The notes: generated by a model from the sequence alone, not told the origin. 21,466 bases of DNA from JBFYKJ01 sp041306005 (GCA_041306005.1 JBFYKJ010000001.1:1-21466), one strand, 5' to 3'. Positions 1-8,564 are shown, counted from the stretch's first letter. A program made the numbers and translations.

Positions 1-360
1 GTTTTTGTGAACGGCGGAATAGACGGGCACCCCGCCGCGGGGGGGCCTTGTCATTATCCTGCTCCCGCCGAGCTTTTCCTCTCCCTGCCCCCGGGTCAGG
101 ACGGCATTATCGCCTATCCACTTCCCGCCTTCCATCTCCCTGAATTTGTGTATGTTGCCGGTGTAGTTGTTGACTATGAATTTCCCGCCCGCCGGCCGCT
201 TCAGCGTTATGCCCCACTGGGGGAATCGCTCGAGGGGCGCCTGCATGTTCAGGTTGTGGGCATCCACCAGTTTTCCCAGCTCCCCGGCGGATGGGAGTTT
301 GCGCTTTGGCGCCGTGCGCGCCCCTTTGGCATTGGACTTAATGGGTTTGTTTGTTTTCAT
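1..360 (-). CDS. Unknown basic protein, 3' part cut by the window edge
   Basis: An open minus-strand frame of 120 codons starts with ATG at 358-360 and runs off the left edge without a stop. The product begins MKTNKPIKSNAKGARTAPKR, a Lys/Arg-rich and probably disordered tail. A more ordered part follows, with aromatic and glycine-rich stretches (FPQWGITLKRP, KFIVNNYTGNIHKFREMEGG). No family is recognised and no membrane segment or signal peptide is visible. Codon use (AGG, ATA, GGC) matches the neighbouring genes, which supports real coding. It is divergent from the solute-binding protein gene at 454 and shares a 93-nt AT-rich promoter region with it. The opposite-strand reading of this stretch is a shadow. 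Reality as a gene is likely; function unknown. Confidence 0.6.
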   Translation of the reverse strand, partial: MKTNKPIKSNAKGARTAPKRKLPSAGELGKLVDAHNLNMQAPLERFPQWGITLKRPAGGKFIVNNYTGNIHKFREMEGGKWIGDNAVLTRGQGEEKLGGSRIMTRPPRGGVPVYSAVHKN

Positions 361-453
361 TTTCGGGCATATCCTTATGATTATAAGTTAAATGCCCCCA
401 AGGATAAAAACGTTTCAGCTGCGGGTTTTTCTACCCGCCCTTGTTATCTACGC
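361..453. promoter_or_regulatory. Divergent promoter region with a small hairpin
   Basis: This AT-rich gap separates two divergent genes. TTATAAGTT (about 382-390) and GGATAAAAACG (about 403-413) are TATA-like. A 6-bp stem, GCGGGT (421-426) with ACCCGC (433-438) around a 6-nt loop, lies 15 nt before the ATG at 454. It would fall in the leader or core promoter of the solute-binding protein gene. Role inferred only. Confidence 0.35.
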
Positions 454-1236
454 ATGGCCAAGAAGAGCGCCCCAGGGAAAATCCCTTGCTGTAACTGCAT
501 TGGCAAGAAAGCCCTCTTCGCGATAATCGCGGCGGCGATATTCGCAGCGATATTCCTGGCTTTTGCACTAAGCGGCGCCCCGCCGAAGCTTCGCGTCATA
601 ACCGAGGACTTCTCGCCTTACAACTACGTCGAGGACGGCGAGGTCATGGGCCCGGCGACGCAGATAGTCAAGGAGATAATGATGCGCATTGGGGTGAAGA
701 CCGAGATAGAGGTCATGTCCTGGGACGAGGGCTACAACATCGCCCTGACCACGCCGAACGTCGCCATTTACTCCACCCTCCGGACTTCGCTTAGGGAGGA
801 CAAGTTCAAGTGGGTCGGGCCCATCGCGACTGCGAGGACCGTCTTCTTCAAGCCCGCCTTCACCAGCGCGACCATCGCTGATTTGGACTCTGCGAAGAGC
901 CTGCCGTCAATCTGCGTGATGAAGGAGGACGCGATGTACCAGCTGCTCGAGAGCCGGGGGTTCACGAACCTTGTGGCGTATCCGAACGACATCGAGTGCG
1001 TGAGGAAACTTGCGACAGGCGAGGTCGCCGCGTGGATCGGCCTTGACAACAGCCTGGAGTTCATGGCCGAGAGGGCGGGCGTCGACCCGGAGGCGATAAG
1101 GCAGGACTATGTGATATCCACCGACCCGATGTACATAGCATTCAGCAAGGGGACTTCGGATGAGACCGTGAGGGCATGGCAGGATGCGCTCGATGCGATG
1201 ATGGCGGACGGGACACTTTCAACGTCGGCAACCTAG
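454..1236 (+). CDS. Membrane-anchored solute-binding protein, family 3 type
   Basis: The 260-residue product has a short cytosolic head with a CCNC cluster (residues 12-15), one hydrophobic anchor at about 20-39, then a periplasmic-binding-type domain. That domain opens with LRVITEDFSPYNYVEDGEV, the typical first strand of family-3 (amino-acid type) ABC binding proteins, and continues with a Q(I)VKEIM helix and a W..A...L...N...ST.R..R..KFKWVGP block. The open frame extends upstream to position 7, but that part is antisense to the left gene, so ATG 454, just before the anchor-bearing segment, is preferred. The family binds small polar solutes for ABC importers or feeds sensors; no permease or ATPase lies nearby, so transport is not shown. 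The end (GTLSTSAT) is shorter than usual. It meets the next gene tail to tail with one base between stops. Confidence 0.85.
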   Translation: MAKKSAPGKIPCCNCIGKKALFAIIAAAIFAAIFLAFALSGAPPKLRVITEDFSPYNYVEDGEVMGPATQIVKEIMMRIGVKTEIEVMSWDEGYNIALTTPNVAIYSTLRTSLREDKFKWVGPIATARTVFFKPAFTSATIADLDSAKSLPSICVMKEDAMYQLLESRGFTNLVAYPNDIECVRKLATGEVAAWIGLDNSLEFMAERAGVDPEAIRQDYVISTDPMYIAFSKGTSDETVRAWQDALDAMMADGTLSTSAT

Positions 1237-1237
1237 C

Positions 1238-1546
1238 TCACTTCTTTCTTTTCGCGCCTCCAGCTTTCTTCTTTGCGGGACTTGCGCCGGCAGCCTTCGG
1301 CCTTCTCGCGACTATCAGCACGACGACGCCCGCGGCGCACGATGCCGATATCAGGTTCAGCACGCTGATCCCGGCCTCAGCCGAGGTCATGCTGACCGAT
1401 ATCAGGATTATGCCCGCCATCTGCAGCGCGGCGAATCCAAGCGTCATCTCTCTCCTGCCTTTCAGCATGGGTATCAACTGCACCAGCCAGCCGAGGATGA
1501 TGAGCGCCATCCCGGCGGCGTTCAGGGTTATGCTTTCTAGGGCCAT
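1238..1546 (-). CDS. Small three-helix membrane protein
   Basis: The product is 102 residues when started at the ATG at 1544-1546 (MALESITLNAAGMALIILGW). An upstream in-frame ATG at 1606 would add 20 residues, but a TATA-like box CTTTTATC (minus strand, 1567-1574) lies between the two and would place transcription start almost on the inner ATG, so the shorter form is preferred. Three hydrophobic segments are visible (AAGMALIILGWLVQLIPML, FAALQMAGIILISVSM, and ISASCAAGVVVLIVA after NL), followed by a very basic tail rich in Lys and Ala (RRPKAAGASPAKKKAGG). Positive charge at the C terminus suggests that end is cytosolic. No family is recognised. It is divergent from the large surface-protein gene at 1656 and convergent with the solute-binding protein. 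Confidence 0.7.
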   Translation of the reverse strand: MALESITLNAAGMALIILGWLVQLIPMLKGRREMTLGFAALQMAGIILISVSMTSAEAGISVLNLISASCAAGVVVLIVARRPKAAGASPAKKKAGGAKRKK

Positions 1547-1566
1547 GGGGATATTAAGAAGGGCGG

Positions 1567-1574
1567 GATAAAAG
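1567..1574 (-). promoter_or_regulatory. TATA-like box of the small membrane protein
   Basis: CTTTTATC on the minus strand lies about 21 nt before the ATG at 1546. This is the spacing expected for a leaderless archaeal message and decides the start of that gene. Confidence 0.5.
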
Positions 1575-1619
1575 CCCCAAACCCGTTCGTTTTCCCGCAT
1601 CAGCACCAGACCGGAGGGC

Positions 1620-1626
1620 TTTTATA
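1620..1626 (+). promoter_or_regulatory. TATA-like box of the first surface-protein gene
   Basis: TTTTATA lies 30 nt before the ATG at 1656. GGTGGT, 4 nt before the ATG, can serve as a ribosome binding site. The same TTTTATA box recurs before the paralogue at 4284. Confidence 0.55.
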
Positions 1627-1655
1627 CACCCCGCCTTAAACTACCCGGTGGTAAA

Positions 1656-4235
1656 ATGAAACACACTTCTTCCAGTGCCGCTTATATCGCAATCGTTGCC
1701 GTAGCCGCATGCTTTCTTGCCGGGTCAGTTTCCGCAATCGAAATAACGCCTATCAATCCCGACAGCTGCGCCGAGCTCAAGGAGATGATCGAGGAGAACT
1801 GCAACGGCGCATACTCGCTTAAGAACGACATAGACTGCACCGGCGAGAGCATAACGCCCATATGCGCCGCGACCGGGGGCATCATAATAATACCGCCCCT
1901 CGGCCCTGCTGCGGCCGAGCCGGCGCCAGCCGGCGCCGGGCCGGCAATAGACCTAGGCGGCTTTACAGGCGAGCTCTACGGAGGCGGGCACGTCATAAGG
2001 GGCGTGACGATAGATGTGGCGACGGAGTTTGACGGCCCCGCCGAGGTTACCGATGTACCGGTGTTGCCGTTCGAAGTGGGCCTCTTCGGGTATGTCGACG
2101 GCTACATCACGGAGTTGGGCATCGAGGGCGCGCGGGTTTCGGGCTTTGCGGAGGTCGGCGCGCTTGCAGGTTTCCTCGGCCCGGACGGCGAGATAACCAG
2201 CTGCTACGCAATCGCCGACGTCTCTTGCCATTTTGCCTGCGGCGGCCTTGTAGGGGTGTCCCAGGGGGAAATAAGCAACTGCTATACCGGCGGCAGCGTT
2301 TCCGCAATGGAGTTCGACTTGCACGACATTACCGCGACCTACACCATAGAGCGCCAGGCAGGTTCCGGCTGGGGCGAGGCTTACACAAAGAGCTTTGCCA
2401 CGGAGTACTCGACCGAGCAGTTCAGCTTCACGGGCATCGAAGGCGCCTTGACCCTGAGGATATCCCAGGCGAACAAGGAATTCGCCGACATCGACGAGAT
2501 ACGGCTTGAGGCTTGCGGGGGCGCGATAGCCCCGGCTTATGCAAAGTACACGACGGGCGATAGCGTGCTGGAGGACATACTGTCCAATGACAACAACGTG
2601 GTGGCGGCCCACGACAAGACAATCGAGGTCTCATGGGATGTGCCCTGTTCCGATGCGGCGCTTTACCTGACCGCTAACGAATATTCCGGCGAGGAGGGCG
2701 TGCCGGTTCTTTTCCCGGTATACGGCTATGAGTCCTACGAGGCCGGGACGGGCGCCTCATACAGCGCATACATCAAGCCTGCGACCGGCCACCCGCCGGG
2801 CACGATGTATGTGGACATCACAGATGACGCCGACAACGTGTACATAGACATGGACGTCACGCCCGACAACACGAACGACCCCGGGGCGGACTGGGCCATC
2901 GCGTTCATAAACGGCAGGGCTTTTAGGATAGACGCTTCGGACGACACCTGGGGCGGCTGCAGCTTCGGGCTGACGGACAAGGCCCCATACAAGCACAAGA
3001 CCTGCAGCTTTGCGATACCCAAGGATGAGATCGGGGGCGGCGACTTCGCGTTCAAGATAATGTACTACGGGACGCTGGCAACGTACCTCAGCACCGACAT
3101 AGGGGGGTTTGTAGGCTTTATAGAATCCTATGACGAAGGAACCAGCACCATAACAAACTCCTATTCGACAAGCGATGTCGTGAACCCCGTGCAAGACAGC
3201 AACGCCGGCGGCTTTGTGGGGGGCGCCGACGGCGGCTTGATAGAGGGATGCTTCGCGGCCGGCGAGGTCGACTGCCCGGACTGCGCCTACGGCGGCGGAT
3301 TTATGGGCACGAACGGCTTTGAAGAGGATGACACCGCGGACCTCATTGACTGCTACTGGTCAAACGGCCTGGATGATTGCGCCGGTTACGGCTCCGAAGA
3401 GGGCTGCTATTATGAGCCAAACAAGGCATCCTTCTTTGACGTCGCCGACACGTACCCGCTCTACGAGGACGCGGACTGGAACTTCGATGGCGTGTGGGAC
3501 ACGGTCTTTGACGATATCTGCTACCCGCCGCTGCAATGGCAGGGCCTCTTTGACGAAGACGGCGATGGATACGCAACCGGGGCTAGCTTGTGCAACCCGG
3601 CCGACTGCGATGACAGTCTTAGCAGCGTCAACCCGGGCGCCAAGGAGAGATGCTCGAACAACAGGGACGACGACTGCGACGGCAGGAAGGACTGCAGGGA
3701 CCGGGATTGCAGCCACCACAACGACTGCGAGGAGGGCGGCGAGGTGATAGGATACACATTCACCGCAGGCCCATCCGGGCAGCCGCCGGCACCGCCCGCA
3801 CCACCCGTGGGCGCGCCGAAGATAGCGGTCGATAGCCACGCGACCGAGGGCGACGCTCTTCAAGCCATAATCACGGACGCTGAGGGGGACCCGGCGACGG
3901 GCGAGGTGACAGTCACAAAGCCGGATGGAACGGTTATAATTCTCCCGATAGTGGACGGGAAGGTGCAGATACCATTAGACCAGCCGGGCACTTGGACCAT
4001 AACCTACGTGGACTCGGAGGGAAGGACTGCCATGGCGACGATAGCGGTCGCTGGGAAGGCGGCCGAACCTATGGGCAACCCGCAGTCGGAAAAGATTGTG
4101 GCGCCCGAAGAGCCTGAAGCCATAATCCTCGCTCCGGCAGCCGTCACGGGAGAGCAGGGCTTCAACTTGGCGTACTTCTTTGTGGCTTTGGCGATAGCGG
4201 CGGGCGCGCTTGTCTTCTGGCGGAGCAGGGGCTAA
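1656..4235 (+). CDS. Secreted GLUG-repeat surface protein with MopE-like motif and C-terminal anchor
   Basis: The 859-residue product starts with a signal peptide (hydrophobic about 9-23, cleavage near SVSA/IEI). GLUG-type repeats (GxLxGxxx...I..CY..) occur at about 140-218 and resume at about 478-560, suggesting a beta-helix or beta-solenoid. A roughly 260-residue segment between them resembles a DOMON/CBM9-like beta-sandwich (MYVDITDDADNVYIDMDV). An Asp/Cys-rich MopE-type metal-binding motif follows (DEDGDGYATG at about 630, DCDD at 650-653, NPGAKE.C, DDDCDG). After a proline-rich linker comes a beta-domain at about 719-803, then a C-terminal hydrophobic anchor (about 840-856) ending in RSRG. 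The protein is therefore likely exported and tethered to the cell surface, perhaps binding metal or sugar. It is followed 48 nt later by a paralogue. Function unproven; domain order well supported. Confidence 0.88.
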   Translation: MKHTSSSAAYIAIVAVAACFLAGSVSAIEITPINPDSCAELKEMIEENCNGAYSLKNDIDCTGESITPICAATGGIIIIPPLGPAAAEPAPAGAGPAIDLGGFTGELYGGGHVIRGVTIDVATEFDGPAEVTDVPVLPFEVGLFGYVDGYITELGIEGARVSGFAEVGALAGFLGPDGEITSCYAIADVSCHFACGGLVGVSQGEISNCYTGGSVSAMEFDLHDITATYTIERQAGSGWGEAYTKSFATEYSTEQFSFTGIEGALTLRISQANKEFADIDEIRLEACGGAIAPAYAKYTTGDSVLEDILSNDNNVVAAHDKTIEVSWDVPCSDAALYLTANEYSGEEGVPVLFPVYGYESYEAGTGASYSAYIKPATGHPPGTMYVDITDDADNVYIDMDVTPDNTNDPGADWAIAFINGRAFRIDASDDTWGGCSFGLTDKAPYKHKTCSFAIPKDEIGGGDFAFKIMYYGTLATYLSTDIGGFVGFIESYDEGTSTITNSYSTSDVVNPVQDSNAGGFVGGADGGLIEGCFAAGEVDCPDCAYGGGFMGTNGFEEDDTADLIDCYWSNGLDDCAGYGSEEGCYYEPNKASFFDVADTYPLYEDADWNFDGVWDTVFDDICYPPLQWQGLFDEDGDGYATGASLCNPADCDDSLSSVNPGAKERCSNNRDDDCDGRKDCRDRDCSHHNDCEEGGEVIGYTFTAGPSGQPPAPPAPPVGAPKIAVDSHATEGDALQAIITDAEGDPATGEVTVTKPDGTVIILPIVDGKVQIPLDQPGTWTITYVDSEGRTAMATIAVAGKAAEPMGNPQSEKIVAPEEPEAIILAPAAVTGEQGFNLAYFFVALAIAAGALVFWRSRG
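3603..4079 (+). repeat. C-terminal cassette repeat, copy 1
   Basis: This stretch is nearly identical in DNA to 6018-6497 in the next gene. From GACTGCGATGACAGTCTTAG onward only scattered, mostly synonymous changes and one 3-nt indel in the GGC run near 3738 are seen. It encodes the MopE-like motif, the proline linker and most of the beta-domain. Flanking parts of the two genes are far more diverged. Confidence 0.9.
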
Positions 4236-4248
4236 GGCCGTTTAAGGC

Positions 4249-4255
4249 TTTTATA
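4249..4255 (+). promoter_or_regulatory. TATA-like box of the second surface-protein gene
   Basis: TTTTATA lies 28 nt before the ATG at 4284, in the 48-nt gap after the first gene's stop, so the paralogue probably has its own promoter. GGGAGT, 3 nt before the ATG, may aid ribosome binding. Confidence 0.55.
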
Positions 4256-4283
4256 GGCGCCCCCATAAGTAGTCGGGAGTACG

Positions 4284-6656
4284 ATGACCCTAAAATCCTT
4301 AATACCGATTGTGGCCCTGGCTCTGTTGATGACACCTTCGCTGATAGGGGCGATACCTGTTCACGAACTTGACGGCGACGGCAGCTCGGGGGACCCGTGG
4401 CAGATAGCCGACTGCGAGGACCTTGGGGCCGTCCGGGATATCTACGATGAGGGGTATTATTACTACATACTCGTCGCTGACGTGGACTACGCCGACTGCA
4501 TCGACCCCGACCCGGGCCTTGGCTACCCTGGCTTCATGCCGATAGGCACCCTTTCCGAGCCGTTCGAAGGCGTTTTTGACGGGCAGGGGCACAAGATAAG
4601 CAACCTCTTCATCTGGCTGCCTACCGGGAACTTCGTGGGGCTTTTCGGCGTCACGGGCCCGGACGCGGAGATATATGACCTGGTGCTCGAGGACGTCGAC
4701 GTGACGGGCAACATCCGCACCGGCGGCCTCGTCGGCCTGAACACGGGCCACATAGAGGGCGTCACCGTCAGCGGCCGGGTCAGCGGCCGGAACTTGAAGA
4801 TACTGGGCGGCACCGGCGGGCTGGCCGGCGGCTCGCGCTTGTTGGAAGAATCCGAGGGGTCGATAATCGACTGCCATTCGTCGGCTGATGTGTCAGGCGC
4901 CATCTCGGTCGGCGGCCTTGTGGGGTTCAACGAGGACCTAATAATCGGCTGTTCGGCCACCGGCCGCGTAACGGGCGTGCCGAGTTTCCCCCCTGATGGC
5001 GATATTGACGGGATCACTGCCACCGAAGACGACATAGTCGACGAGCTCGGCAGTGTATTCATCGGCGGCCTTGTCGGCCGCAACGGTGGGTTCGGGGTTC
5101 TTGGCTCGGGTTCGGGTCTCATCGCCGAGTCGTTCGCTACCGGCCAGGTCACGGGCAGCTTCTACACCGGCGGATTTGTCGGTGCGAACCTGGCGGACCC
5201 GGAGTTCATAGATGATATCAGGGATGAGCTTATCTTAGGCCTGGCTGTGCAGGAGGCCGGCGCCGGGGACGAGGCAATGCCCGGCGACAGCCTACTCGCT
5301 TTCTTTGAGGAGGAACAGCCCGGGGAAGTGAATGATATACTGGACGCGGAGCTGCAGAATGCGGCGCAGCTGTCGGCGGAGGAGATAACGGAGCTGGCGG
5401 GCATCGAGATACCAGAGATACCGGCCGACTACCTGGAAGGCGAGGGGATTTCAACGGCCGCCGGGGAGGGCTACGAGCTCCCGTCGGAGCCGTTAGGCAT
5501 AATAGTAAACTCGTACTCACGGGGCGATGTCGATGCCTACGCATTCTCCGGGGGCTTTGCCGGGTGGAACATGGGGCTTATAGAACTCGCCTACTCGACA
5601 GGTTCGATCACTGGGTATGCCCACATAGCAGGCTTTGCCGCCTGGAACGATTTCGAGATAATAATGGCATTCTCGACCGGCGGGGTGGACGCCGAAGCGG
5701 GCATGGACTGCCCCAGCATAGGGGGCTTTGCCGGGGTAAACACCTTCGTCCTATTGGGCTTCTACAACCACGATGCCAGCAACCCGGACTGGTGCATCGG
5801 CACCGACGAGGGGTTATCCCTCTGCCTGCGGATAGACGACAACGAGCCGTACTTCTTCGATGTCGCCGACACGAGCGAGATGTACGAATTCCTTTGGGAT
5901 TTCGAAGACGTATGGGACACTATCTTTGACGATACCTGTTATCCCCCGCTGCAGTGGCAGGGCTTCACCGACGCTGACGGCGACGGTTATGCCGCGGACG
6001 GCGGGATGTGCCCGTCGGACTGCGATGACAGTCTTAGCAGTGTCAACCCGGGCGCCAAGGAGAGGTGCTCGAATGGCAGGGACGACGACTGCGACGGCAG
6101 GAAGGACTGCAGGGACCGGGATTGCAGCCACCACAACGACTGCGAGGAGGGTGGCGGCGAGGTGATAGGATACACATTCACCGCAGGCCCATCCGGGCAG
6201 CCGCCGGCACCGCCCGCACCACCCGTGGGCGCGCCGAAGATAGCGGTCGATAGCCACGCGACCGAGGGCGACACTCTTCAAGCCATAATCACGGACGCTG
6301 AGGGGGACCCGGCGACGGGCGAGGCGACAGTCACAAAGCCGGATGGAACGGTTATAATCCTCCCGATAGTGGACGGGAAGGTGCAGATACCGCTGGACCA
6401 GGCGGGCACGTGGACGATAACCTATGTGGACTCCGAGGGGCGGACAGCCATGGCGACGATAGCGGTCGCTGGGAAGGCGGCCGAACCGATGGATAACCCG
6501 CCGTTACGTGAGAACATTGTGGCGCCCGAAGAGCCTGAAGTCATAGAGATGGTGCCGGCGGCAGTCGCAGGAGCGCCCGGATTCGAATGGCTGCACATCT
6601 TTGCGGTGCTGGCCGTTGCGGCAGGTGTCCTGGTTTTGTGGAGATACAGGGACTGA
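4284..6656 (+). CDS. Paralogous secreted GLUG-repeat surface protein
   Basis: The 790-residue product has a signal peptide (MTLKSLIPIVALALLMTPSL, cleavage near IGA/IPV). Several GLUG-type repeats follow from about residue 135 (GGLVGLNTGHIEGVTVSGRV, GGLVGFNEDLIIGCSATGRV, GGFVGAN, GGFAGWN, GGFAGVN). An acidic, low-aromatic insert of about 100 residues (about 308-407) separates two groups of repeats. The rest mirrors the upstream gene: W..VWDT.FDD.CYPPLQWQG, MopE-like motif (D.DGDGY at about 562, DCDD at 579-582), proline-rich linker, beta-domain at about 650-735 and a C-terminal hydrophobic anchor ending RYRD. It lacks the DOMON-like insert of its neighbour. Exported and cell-surface tethered by inference. 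The gene arose by duplication, and the shared 3' cassette appears recently homogenised. Confidence 0.88.
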   Translation: MTLKSLIPIVALALLMTPSLIGAIPVHELDGDGSSGDPWQIADCEDLGAVRDIYDEGYYYYILVADVDYADCIDPDPGLGYPGFMPIGTLSEPFEGVFDGQGHKISNLFIWLPTGNFVGLFGVTGPDAEIYDLVLEDVDVTGNIRTGGLVGLNTGHIEGVTVSGRVSGRNLKILGGTGGLAGGSRLLEESEGSIIDCHSSADVSGAISVGGLVGFNEDLIIGCSATGRVTGVPSFPPDGDIDGITATEDDIVDELGSVFIGGLVGRNGGFGVLGSGSGLIAESFATGQVTGSFYTGGFVGANLADPEFIDDIRDELILGLAVQEAGAGDEAMPGDSLLAFFEEEQPGEVNDILDAELQNAAQLSAEEITELAGIEIPEIPADYLEGEGISTAAGEGYELPSEPLGIIVNSYSRGDVDAYAFSGGFAGWNMGLIELAYSTGSITGYAHIAGFAAWNDFEIIMAFSTGGVDAEAGMDCPSIGGFAGVNTFVLLGFYNHDASNPDWCIGTDEGLSLCLRIDDNEPYFFDVADTSEMYEFLWDFEDVWDTIFDDTCYPPLQWQGFTDADGDGYAADGGMCPSDCDDSLSSVNPGAKERCSNGRDDDCDGRKDCRDRDCSHHNDCEEGGGEVIGYTFTAGPSGQPPAPPAPPVGAPKIAVDSHATEGDTLQAIITDAEGDPATGEATVTKPDGTVIILPIVDGKVQIPLDQAGTWTITYVDSEGRTAMATIAVAGKAAEPMDNPPLRENIVAPEEPEVIEMVPAAVAGAPGFEWLHIFAVLAVAAGVLVLWRYRD
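6018..6497 (+). repeat. C-terminal cassette repeat, copy 2
   Basis: Direct repeat partner of 3603-4079, offset 2415 nt at the left end and 2418 at the right because of a 3-nt insertion (GGT) near 6152. Identity looks above 95% by eye over the first 400 nt and fades beyond GGGAAGGCGGCCGAACC. Confidence 0.9.
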
Positions 6657-6698
6657 CGGAGGGTCCTCCCGGGCTTGCATTAAACCATAGATAAGCCT

Positions 6699-8564
6699 TC
6701 AGCCCGGCAGCGTGAACCAGAAAGTGGCTCCTTTCCCGGGCCCATCGCTCTCGCACCCGATTTTCCCGCCGTGCGCCTCGACCAGCTTCTTGGATATATA
6801 GAGCCCGAGCCCGGTGCCGGTGGCCGTCTGCTTTTCCGCCTGGTAGAACTTGTCAAAGAGTTTGGGTATCTGCTCTTCTGAAACGCCGCGGCCGGTGTCT
6901 TTCACCGAGAACTTAACCCCCCCTTTTGTCTTTTCTATGGTGATGTCTATCCTGCCCTTCTGGGTGAACTTCACGGCGTTGCTTATGAGGTTGTCCATGA
7001 CCTTCTCGACCCAAAACGGGTCTGCTTTTGCATACACCGGGCCCTTCGCATGGAAGAAGAGCTGGTCCTCGTTGTTCGTGCGCGCGTTGGCGACGGACTC
7101 AATGGTGTTTGCGGCCAGCCCGGCAAGGTCAGTCTTTGCCTTCCTTATGGCGAACTCGCCGGCGTCTATCCTCGACGAGTCGAGTATGTGGTCTATCAGC
7201 CTCTGCAGGCGCATGCACTCGGAGCGGACGATGTCAAGGCCATGCCTCTGGCGGTCGTTCAGCGGGCCGAGCTTCTCCTTTTGCAGGAGGCCGACAAAGC
7301 TTGTTATGGACGTCAGCGGCGTCTTTAGCGCGTGCGAGGTCGCATTGACAAAGTCGTCCTTTATCGCGTCAAGGGTCTTTAGCTCCTCATATGCCCTCTC
7401 CATCACCATCTCCGCCTCCCTGCGCTTCGTCACGTCCTCGACGAAGACGAGCGCCTTTTTTTCCCCGCGCTCCTCCAGCGGCATGCCCATGAAATTCCTT
7501 ATGGTCTTTTTGCCCCGCATCGAGACGTAATCCACCGGGCCGATGAAGAAGGACTTGCCCCCCAACACCCAGCGTATGTGGTCCGATATCCCCGTCCGCA
7601 CGTACCCGGGAAGCTTGTACACGTTGAACGCCATGAAATCCTTTTTGTTATAGCCGGATATCGCCAGCATCTTGGGGTTGACGTAGTCTATGCCGCCATC
7701 CTTGTTGGTGACATATATGCCGAACGGGGCCTTGTCGAGGATGTTCCGCGTCATCGCATACGCGTTCTCAAGCTCGATCCTCGTCCGCCGCCTGTCGGTT
7801 ATGTCCCTGCCGGAGCTGAGCGTGCCGATTATGTGCCCTTCCTCGTCCCTCAGCAGGGTATTCCTCCACTCTATGAGCTTTTCCTCGCCTGTGCAGGTCA
7901 CTACGGGGTTCTCATAGCGCTCCACGGCTTTGCCCCCCCCGCCCATCAGTCTCGAGAAGGCCGCCTTGACGCCAGCCCTCGCCTTTTCAGGCACGAAACC
8001 GTCAAACCAGTTTTTGCCCAGGACATCCGCCCGCTTGCACCCGAGCAGCTCGCAGCCCCGGTCGTTTATCAGCGTTACCCTTTGGCCATTGTCTATTGCG
8101 ACGACAAGGTCCGCCGCCACTTCGAGGTAGCTTTTGGCAATGTCCCTTTCGCGCATCAGCGCTTCCTCGATGTTCTTCCTCCTCGTTATGTCCCTGACGA
8201 CCCCCATGACATACTTGTTCCCGCCGAGGCTGATTAGGTAAGTCGTTATCTCGACGTCGACCAGCCTGCCGTCCTTGCGCCTGATCACGTACTCGCGCGG
8301 CGGGACCTCTTTGCCCGCGGCGTGCATCCTTATGCTTTCCACGACCTTGGACGTCTGGTCTTCCGGCAAGAGGCCCGTTTCAAGCAGGCTCTTGCCTATG
8401 AGCTCGTCGCGGCTGTAGCCCGTCAGCTCCTCGGCCTTCTTGTTGCCGTCGACTATGACGCCCTTCAGGTCATGCAGGTATATGGTGTCGGGGGCGTATT
8501 CAAAGAGCAGTTTTAAACTGCCCTCCGAGCGGCTTGGCCTCCCGCGCGTCGCGCTTTTGGCCAT
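6699..8564 (-). CDS. Soluble sensor histidine kinase with three PAS domains
   Basis: The 621-residue product has no membrane segment, so it should sense a cytosolic signal. Three PAS/PAC units are seen at about 17-130, 140-260 and 270-385; two end in the PAC-like RDIT(R/D)R and the third in EDVTKR. The HisKA helix carries the phospho-acceptor His411 (ATSHALKTPLTSI). The HATPase_c domain has an N box (DNLISNAVKF, Asn525/Asn529), G1 (DTGRG, 556-560), F box (LFDKF) and G2 (GTGLGLYI, 583-590), so the catalytic residues are intact. The first PAS (GYSRDELIGKS) and the third (GYNKKDF) have classical signatures; no cofactor can be assigned. Its ATG overlaps the stop of the upstream response regulator (TGATG), so the two are translationally coupled and very likely partners. 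It converges with the surface-protein gene. Confidence 0.95.
   Translation of the reverse strand: MAKSATRGRPSRSEGSLKLLFEYAPDTIYLHDLKGVIVDGNKKAEELTGYSRDELIGKSLLETGLLPEDQTSKVVESIRMHAAGKEVPPREYVIRRKDGRLVDVEITTYLISLGGNKYVMGVVRDITRRKNIEEALMRERDIAKSYLEVAADLVVAIDNGQRVTLINDRGCELLGCKRADVLGKNWFDGFVPEKARAGVKAAFSRLMGGGGKAVERYENPVVTCTGEEKLIEWRNTLLRDEEGHIIGTLSSGRDITDRRRTRIELENAYAMTRNILDKAPFGIYVTNKDGGIDYVNPKMLAISGYNKKDFMAFNVYKLPGYVRTGISDHIRWVLGGKSFFIGPVDYVSMRGKKTIRNFMGMPLEERGEKKALVFVEDVTKRREAEMVMERAYEELKTLDAIKDDFVNATSHALKTPLTSITSFVGLLQKEKLGPLNDRQRHGLDIVRSECMRLQRLIDHILDSSRIDAGEFAIRKAKTDLAGLAANTIESVANARTNNEDQLFFHAKGPVYAKADPFWVEKVMDNLISNAVKFTQKGRIDITIEKTKGGVKFSVKDTGRGVSEEQIPKLFDKFYQAEKQTATGTGLGLYISKKLVEAHGGKIGCESDGPGKGATFWFTLPG

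Noticed and set aside
6669..6707. Terminator between the second surface-protein gene and the kinase gene
   Set aside because: CCGGGCT/AGCCCGG can pair, but the loop is 25 nt and no T run follows; archaeal termination relies on T-rich tracts.
7578..8237. Long plus-strand open frame opposite the kinase gene
   Set aside because: It is antisense to a histidine kinase with intact motifs and its product shows no family features; high G+C makes such shadows common.
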